The notes under the pieces are model-generated. The model was not told the DNA's origin and ran no database searches. It worked only from the letters and a program-made list of their open reading frames with translations. Position numbers and translations under genes: made by a program. This document shows, in pieces, positions 60,955 through 64,000 of a stretch of DNA of 64,000 nt. This DNA is from G963677325 sp963677325. GTDB lineage: Bacteria > Bacteroidota > Bacteroidia > Bacteroidales > Prolixibacteraceae. Within the stretch, counting starts at the first letter, position 1, and each line of letters begins with the position of its first letter. The DNA lies in NCBI GenBank assembly GCA_963677325.2, contig CAXXGM010000003.1, positions 1-64,000 on the forward strand, read 5' to 3'.

Positions 60955-62064
60955 CTATAAATGACAACATTTGACAAGTGAAATCTCAATGAGGAAAGTA
61001 AACGGATATTCATTAAATTTATTTATCAACTCAACCGCCTTCTCCAGCAGTCCCCCCGTCAACCTCGGCCTTTTCAGATTTTTTATCTTATCCCTTTCAA
61101 ACGGTGTCCCGTCCCCCTGGACAAAGCACCGGCAGGCCACTTTCCACTGATTCTGCCTGAGATCTTCGACCACCTTGTATTTGGTGTAAATCAAATAAAT
61201 AAAATAATAAAAATCGCTTGCATGGCCTGTCCATCGCACCGGACTCGATATTTCCTTGCCGGAAAAAATCCTTCTGAAATTTCCGACTGATGTTTTCTTA
61301 TCAATGAAAAGATTCTTTTTCAGGCTGTCGCATAAGTCAATCAGCAGATCGCCCTTTTTAATAAACTGCCGATAGGTAAAGGAGTGAAGACATAAATCTT
61401 CCTTAACCGGGGAACATGACGGCAGGTCCGGCTTCGATCCGGCCGCAAAGGCTGCTTCAACGGTCTTTTTCAGAAACGTATGCTCCGGTATGGGTTCGGA
61501 AAGCGCTTGCAAATACAAATCTTTCATCTCAGGGTAATCATCTTCAAGGCGTGATTTGAACACTTCCTGAATCTCAAGATAGACCTTCACAAGAGCGGTC
61601 TTTAGAAACTGGATCACGTAGGTATCGGATTTATGATCCACTCCGGCAAAGAACGCTGATTGATAAGGATCAATATACTTTAGATCATAATCATTGATCC
61701 TGATGAGCTTGCCGACATCTTTCAGCAACGATCTTAATTTCTTTTTAAGCAGGTCGTTTAAAAGGTATTTAATGATCCTGATATCGTCTTCGGACCGGAT
61801 CAGTTCAATGATCTGATTGCAGTAACGGTTAGCCTCATTGGTGATCAGTTTGTGATAGTACCTGGTTTTATTGTTGAAGAATGGATAAAATTCAATTTCA
61901 TAAATCGGCCCAAAGTCCGGTTCGGTCGGCTTCAGATCACTGATGATAGCCTCAAATTTTTCCTCATGTCTGTTCGCCTCCAGCCACGGGCCAGAATTTC
62001 CATTGATAATCCGGTTAAACAGGATAGGTTGGTTGTCCATGGGTTTCGTATTAGTGGCCGTCAT
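60955..62064 (-). CDS. RteC-like protein
   Basis: A 369-residue protein whose second half (about 110-360) resembles RteC, the regulator of excision in the conjugative transposon CTnDOT. Seen are YQSAFFAGVDHKSDTYVIQFLKTALVKVYLEIQEVF and FTYRQFIKKGDLLIDLCDSLKKNLFIDKKTS, then FRRIFSGKEISSPVRWTGHASDFYYFIYLIY. RteC proteins carry a C-terminal winged helix. The stop codon falls within the ATGACTATAA repeat. No integrase, mob or tra gene is in the window, so this is either a remnant or a domesticated cassette. Confidence 0.7.
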   Translation of the reverse strand: MTATNTKPMDNQPILFNRIINGNSGPWLEANRHEEKFEAIISDLKPTEPDFGPIYEIEFYPFFNNKTRYYHKLITNEANRYCNQIIELIRSEDDIRIIKYLLNDLLKKKLRSLLKDVGKLIRINDYDLKYIDPYQSAFFAGVDHKSDTYVIQFLKTALVKVYLEIQEVFKSRLEDDYPEMKDLYLQALSEPIPEHTFLKKTVEAAFAAGSKPDLPSCSPVKEDLCLHSFTYRQFIKKGDLLIDLCDSLKKNLFIDKKTSVGNFRRIFSGKEISSPVRWTGHASDFYYFIYLIYTKYKVVEDLRQNQWKVACRCFVQGDGTPFERDKIKNLKRPRLTGGLLEKAVELINKFNEYPFTFLIEISLVKCCHL

Positions 62065-62117
62065 CGGTCTTTCAAAGATTTATAAAAATACAAATTGCCT
62101 GACAAACCACAAAAAAA

Positions 62118-62139
62118 GAGCAGCCAACAATGACTGCTC
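62118..62139 (-). terminator. Terminator of the tail-anchored receiver gene
   Basis: GAGCAG and CTGCTC form a stem and, read on the minus strand, are followed by seven T. It lies 40 bases past the stop of the gene at 62180. Confidence 0.85.
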
Positions 62140-62179
62140 CCGTTCGTGTTATTAGTTGTGCTCGTATTTATCGTGTTAT

Positions 62180-62686
62180 TTAGCTCCCTATCGAAAACTT
62201 TTCAGGGAATAAAAGAGTCAGGCTGATGATAACCAGGATGAGCACCGCCAGGGCAATAAAGAAAAACAGAACCCCGACTTTATAGCGCTTATTGCTTTTG
62301 ACAAGGTCTCTGACGGAGATAATCTTATTGATTTTATCAACCATCTTCTTCAAAGCCATCTGATCCTTTACAATGTAATCATAGGCGCCGTATTTCATGG
62401 AATTGATGGCGACGTCCACGCTGTCCTGCCCTGACAAAAAGATAAATTCGGTCTCAGGATACAGTTTTTTGGTCGCTTTCAGAACCTCTATCCCATTCAT
62501 GCCATCGAGAAGATAATCCTGAATAATCACATCGGGTTTTTTATAAATATTCTTCAGGCATTCCTCTCCTGTCAAATAACTTTCCACCCGGGTGAATTTC
62601 TGTGATCTGAGATAACTTACCACCAATTTATTGTATACAGTGTTATCCTCAACAATAAAGATCAAAGGATCAGCTAGATTTGGCAT
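62180..62686 (-). CDS. Receiver-domain protein with C-terminal membrane anchor
   Basis: A 168-residue response-regulator receiver. The start at 62686 (MPNLADPLIFIVEDN) fits the domain; the 17 codons upstream do not. The acidic pair is Glu13-Asp14, the phospho-acceptor Asp57 (VIIQDYLLDGMNG), and the conserved lysine Lys107 (IVKDQ). There is no DNA-binding domain. In its place residues 137-160 (GVLFFFIALAVLILVIISLTLL) form a membrane span with a short polar end, so the domain would be tethered to the inside of the membrane by its tail. The partner kinase is not in the window. This arrangement is rare; the target might be a membrane protein. Confidence 0.85.
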   Translation of the reverse strand: MPNLADPLIFIVEDNTVYNKLVVSYLRSQKFTRVESYLTGEECLKNIYKKPDVIIQDYLLDGMNGIEVLKATKKLYPETEFIFLSGQDSVDVAINSMKYGAYDYIVKDQMALKKMVDKINKIISVRDLVKSNKRYKVGVLFFFIALAVLILVIISLTLLFPEKFSIGS

Positions 62687-62897
62687 AACGAAAATTTTTA
62701 TTTTCAAAATTAAGAATACTGAAATACACCTTAACAAACGTAAAAGTAAAAAAATCTATTTAAATAAAAATAGTTCACGCATTTTTTTTACTTATCTGAC
62801 TTCCTCAACAGCACCCCTGACAGTGCACTGCCTTATACCCCGCTTAAAACCGCGGATTGCTTCACTTGAAGAATTTCTCCATCATCACATCGTCTCA

Positions 62898-63443
62898 TCA
62901 CCACAGCATCGCTTCTTTCAGCTTAACTACATTTTGCTCATCCTTCAATAAACGCACAATCTCATAAGAGAACTGCATGGCCACTCCCGGACCGCGTCCC
63001 GTGACGATATTACCGTCCACGACCACAGGATCCTGCCTGATGGAGGCCCCGGAGAGATATTCTTCAAATCCCGGATAACAAACTACCTTTTTACCCTTTA
63101 AAATGCCCAGTTTCCCAAATACCATCGGGGCTGCGCAGATAGCTCCAAGCAGCTTGCCTTCTTCAAAAAACTTTTTAATCTGGATATTCAAACCTTCATG
63201 TTCACTAAGGTTTTTAGCCCCGGGCATACCCCCGGGAAGAACGATCATTTCAGCCTGTCTGTAATCAGCTTGTTTAAAGAGAACATCAGCTTTCACTGCA
63301 ATTTTGTGAGCGCCGGTCACCATCAGATCATCACCGGTAGAAACGGTAACCACATCCACTCCCGAACGGCGCAGAACATCAATGATTGTAATGGCCTCAA
63401 TCTCTTCAAAACCTTGGGCAAGATGTACAAAAATTGATTTCAT
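62898..63443 (-). CDS. DJ-1/PfpI family protein
   Basis: A 181-residue member of the DJ-1/YajL group. The nucleophile Cys103 is in GAICAAPMV, the partner acid is Glu15 or Glu16 in GFEEIEAI, and the IVLPGGMPGAKNL loop is present. Related proteins protect against glycation or oxidative stress, with deglycase activity debated. The gene stands alone. Confidence 0.93.
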   Translation of the reverse strand: MKSIFVHLAQGFEEIEAITIIDVLRRSGVDVVTVSTGDDLMVTGAHKIAVKADVLFKQADYRQAEMIVLPGGMPGAKNLSEHEGLNIQIKKFFEEGKLLGAICAAPMVFGKLGILKGKKVVCYPGFEEYLSGASIRQDPVVVDGNIVTGRGPGVAMQFSYEIVRLLKDEQNVVKLKEAMLW

Positions 63444-63598
63444 ATGATTCTCCTTTCAAAAATTATTAATCAGTACCATTAGACCAAAGTTAAGAAGTTT
63501 TATTCCAAATTACGTTACTGATTCGTAATTCCTGATTCAATGTTGTTTAGTTAAGTAAAATTAGAACATCTCTTTGTCTTTCTCTGTGATCTCCGAAA
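63444..63598. other. Intergenic region with ATTCGTAAT words
   Basis: A short region with GATTCGTAATTCCTGATTC, similar to words near 24830 and 37850. No gene is seen. Confidence 0.4.
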
Positions 63599-64000
63599 GA
63601 GGCAACGCCTCTTCTCTGCATTCTTTTTAAACAATATTCATATTTTATCCCCGTGAATCTCTGTGTTCTCCGTGTCTCCGTGGTAATTTTTTTCTCTCTG
63701 TAACTATTTTTCTCTGCGATCCCTGAAAGAGGCAACGCCTCTTCTCTGCATTCTTTTTAAACAATATTCATATTTTATCCCTATCAATCTCCGTGTTCTC
63801 CGTGTCTCCGTGGTAATTTTTTTCTCTCTGTAACTATTTTTCTCTGTGATCCCTGAAAGAAGCAACGCCTCTTCTCTGCATTCTTTTTAAACAATATTCA
63901 TATTTTATCCCTGTGAATCTCCGTGTTCTCCGTGTCTCCGTGGTAATTTTTTTCTCTCTGTAACTATTTTTCTCTGTGATCCCTGAAAGAGGCAACGCCT
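63599..64000. repeat. Tandem repeat, 130-bp period, at least three copies
   Basis: Units begin GAGGCAACGCCTCTTCTC at 63599, 63729, 63859 and 63989, the last running out of the window. Each has CTGTGTTCTCCGTGTCTCCG and TTTTTCTCTCTGTAAC. The copies are almost identical. The first words form a GAGGCAACGCCTC hairpin. The inverted repeat at 17102 has related words. Confidence 0.92.

Overview
The window looks like a chromosomal segment of a Bacteroidota bacterium, probably of the Bacteroidales or Marinilabiliales type. The evidence is the TAnnTTTG -7 promoter elements with an upstream TTG about 19 bases away (rplM, pyrH), many SCKK-type lipoproteins, a LytS/LytTR pair, an ECF sigma factor followed by a membrane/beta-barrel protein, DUF4251, DUF6266 and RteC-like families, and dense REP/MITE-type intergenic palindromes. 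No rRNA or tRNA gene was recognised.

Layout. 0.3-1.9 kb: lipB-lipA lipoylation operon. 2.0-3.3 kb: an MNT/HEPN toxin-antitoxin pair whose HEPN gene is split by a nested MITE. 3.4-11.7 kb: hypothetical secreted protein, a TlpA-like thioredoxin protein, and a LytS-type histidine kinase with a cysteine-less thioredoxin-like sensor plus its LytTR regulator. 11.8-18.4 kb: ECF sigma/membrane protein pair, small lipoproteins, a double FKBP, a POT peptide transporter and an outer-membrane protein. 18.6-21.3 kb: rplM-rpsI-rpsB-tsf, with a structured rplM leader. 21.6-24.1 kb: surface lipoprotein and an IS110 element. 24.9-26.9 kb: pyrH, frr and a thioredoxin-like gene. 27-35.3 kb: SPOR lipoprotein, DUF4251 behind a sigma-54-type promoter, a 6-pyruvoyl-tetrahydropterin synthase homologue, TetR-FabH, rsgA, a CtpA-type protease and a hydroxyacid dehydrogenase. 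35.6-37.6 kb: two GreA/Rnk-like paralogues, a tiny basic protein and a MarR-like regulator.

From 37.9 kb on the character is accessory: DUF6266, a long prokaryotic Argonaute that seems to lack its PIWI catalytic residues, an IS4-family element with a perfect 9-bp target duplication, a 410-bp tandem repeat array, a Mesh1/RSH-type HD hydrolase, a DUF898 membrane protein, an apparent Hachiman (hamAB) system coupled to a truncated PGN_0703-like nuclease gene, and a complete type I restriction-modification operon (hsdR-hsdM-hsdS) with a stray duplicate of the hsdS 3' end. This is a defence island. It is followed by a REP-associated tyrosine transposase with its REPs, cutC, and a mobile-element-like cluster (DUF3987, two excisionase-like HTH proteins, an RteC-like protein), then a receiver domain with a C-terminal membrane anchor, a DJ-1/PfpI protein and a 130-bp tandem repeat running off the end.

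The features most worth a second look are the apparently catalytically dead Argonaute, the kinase with a thioredoxin-like sensor, the tail-anchored response regulator, the MITE-in-MITE insertion in the HEPN toxin gene, and the simple-sequence repeats shared by the Argonaute and DUF3987/RteC regions.
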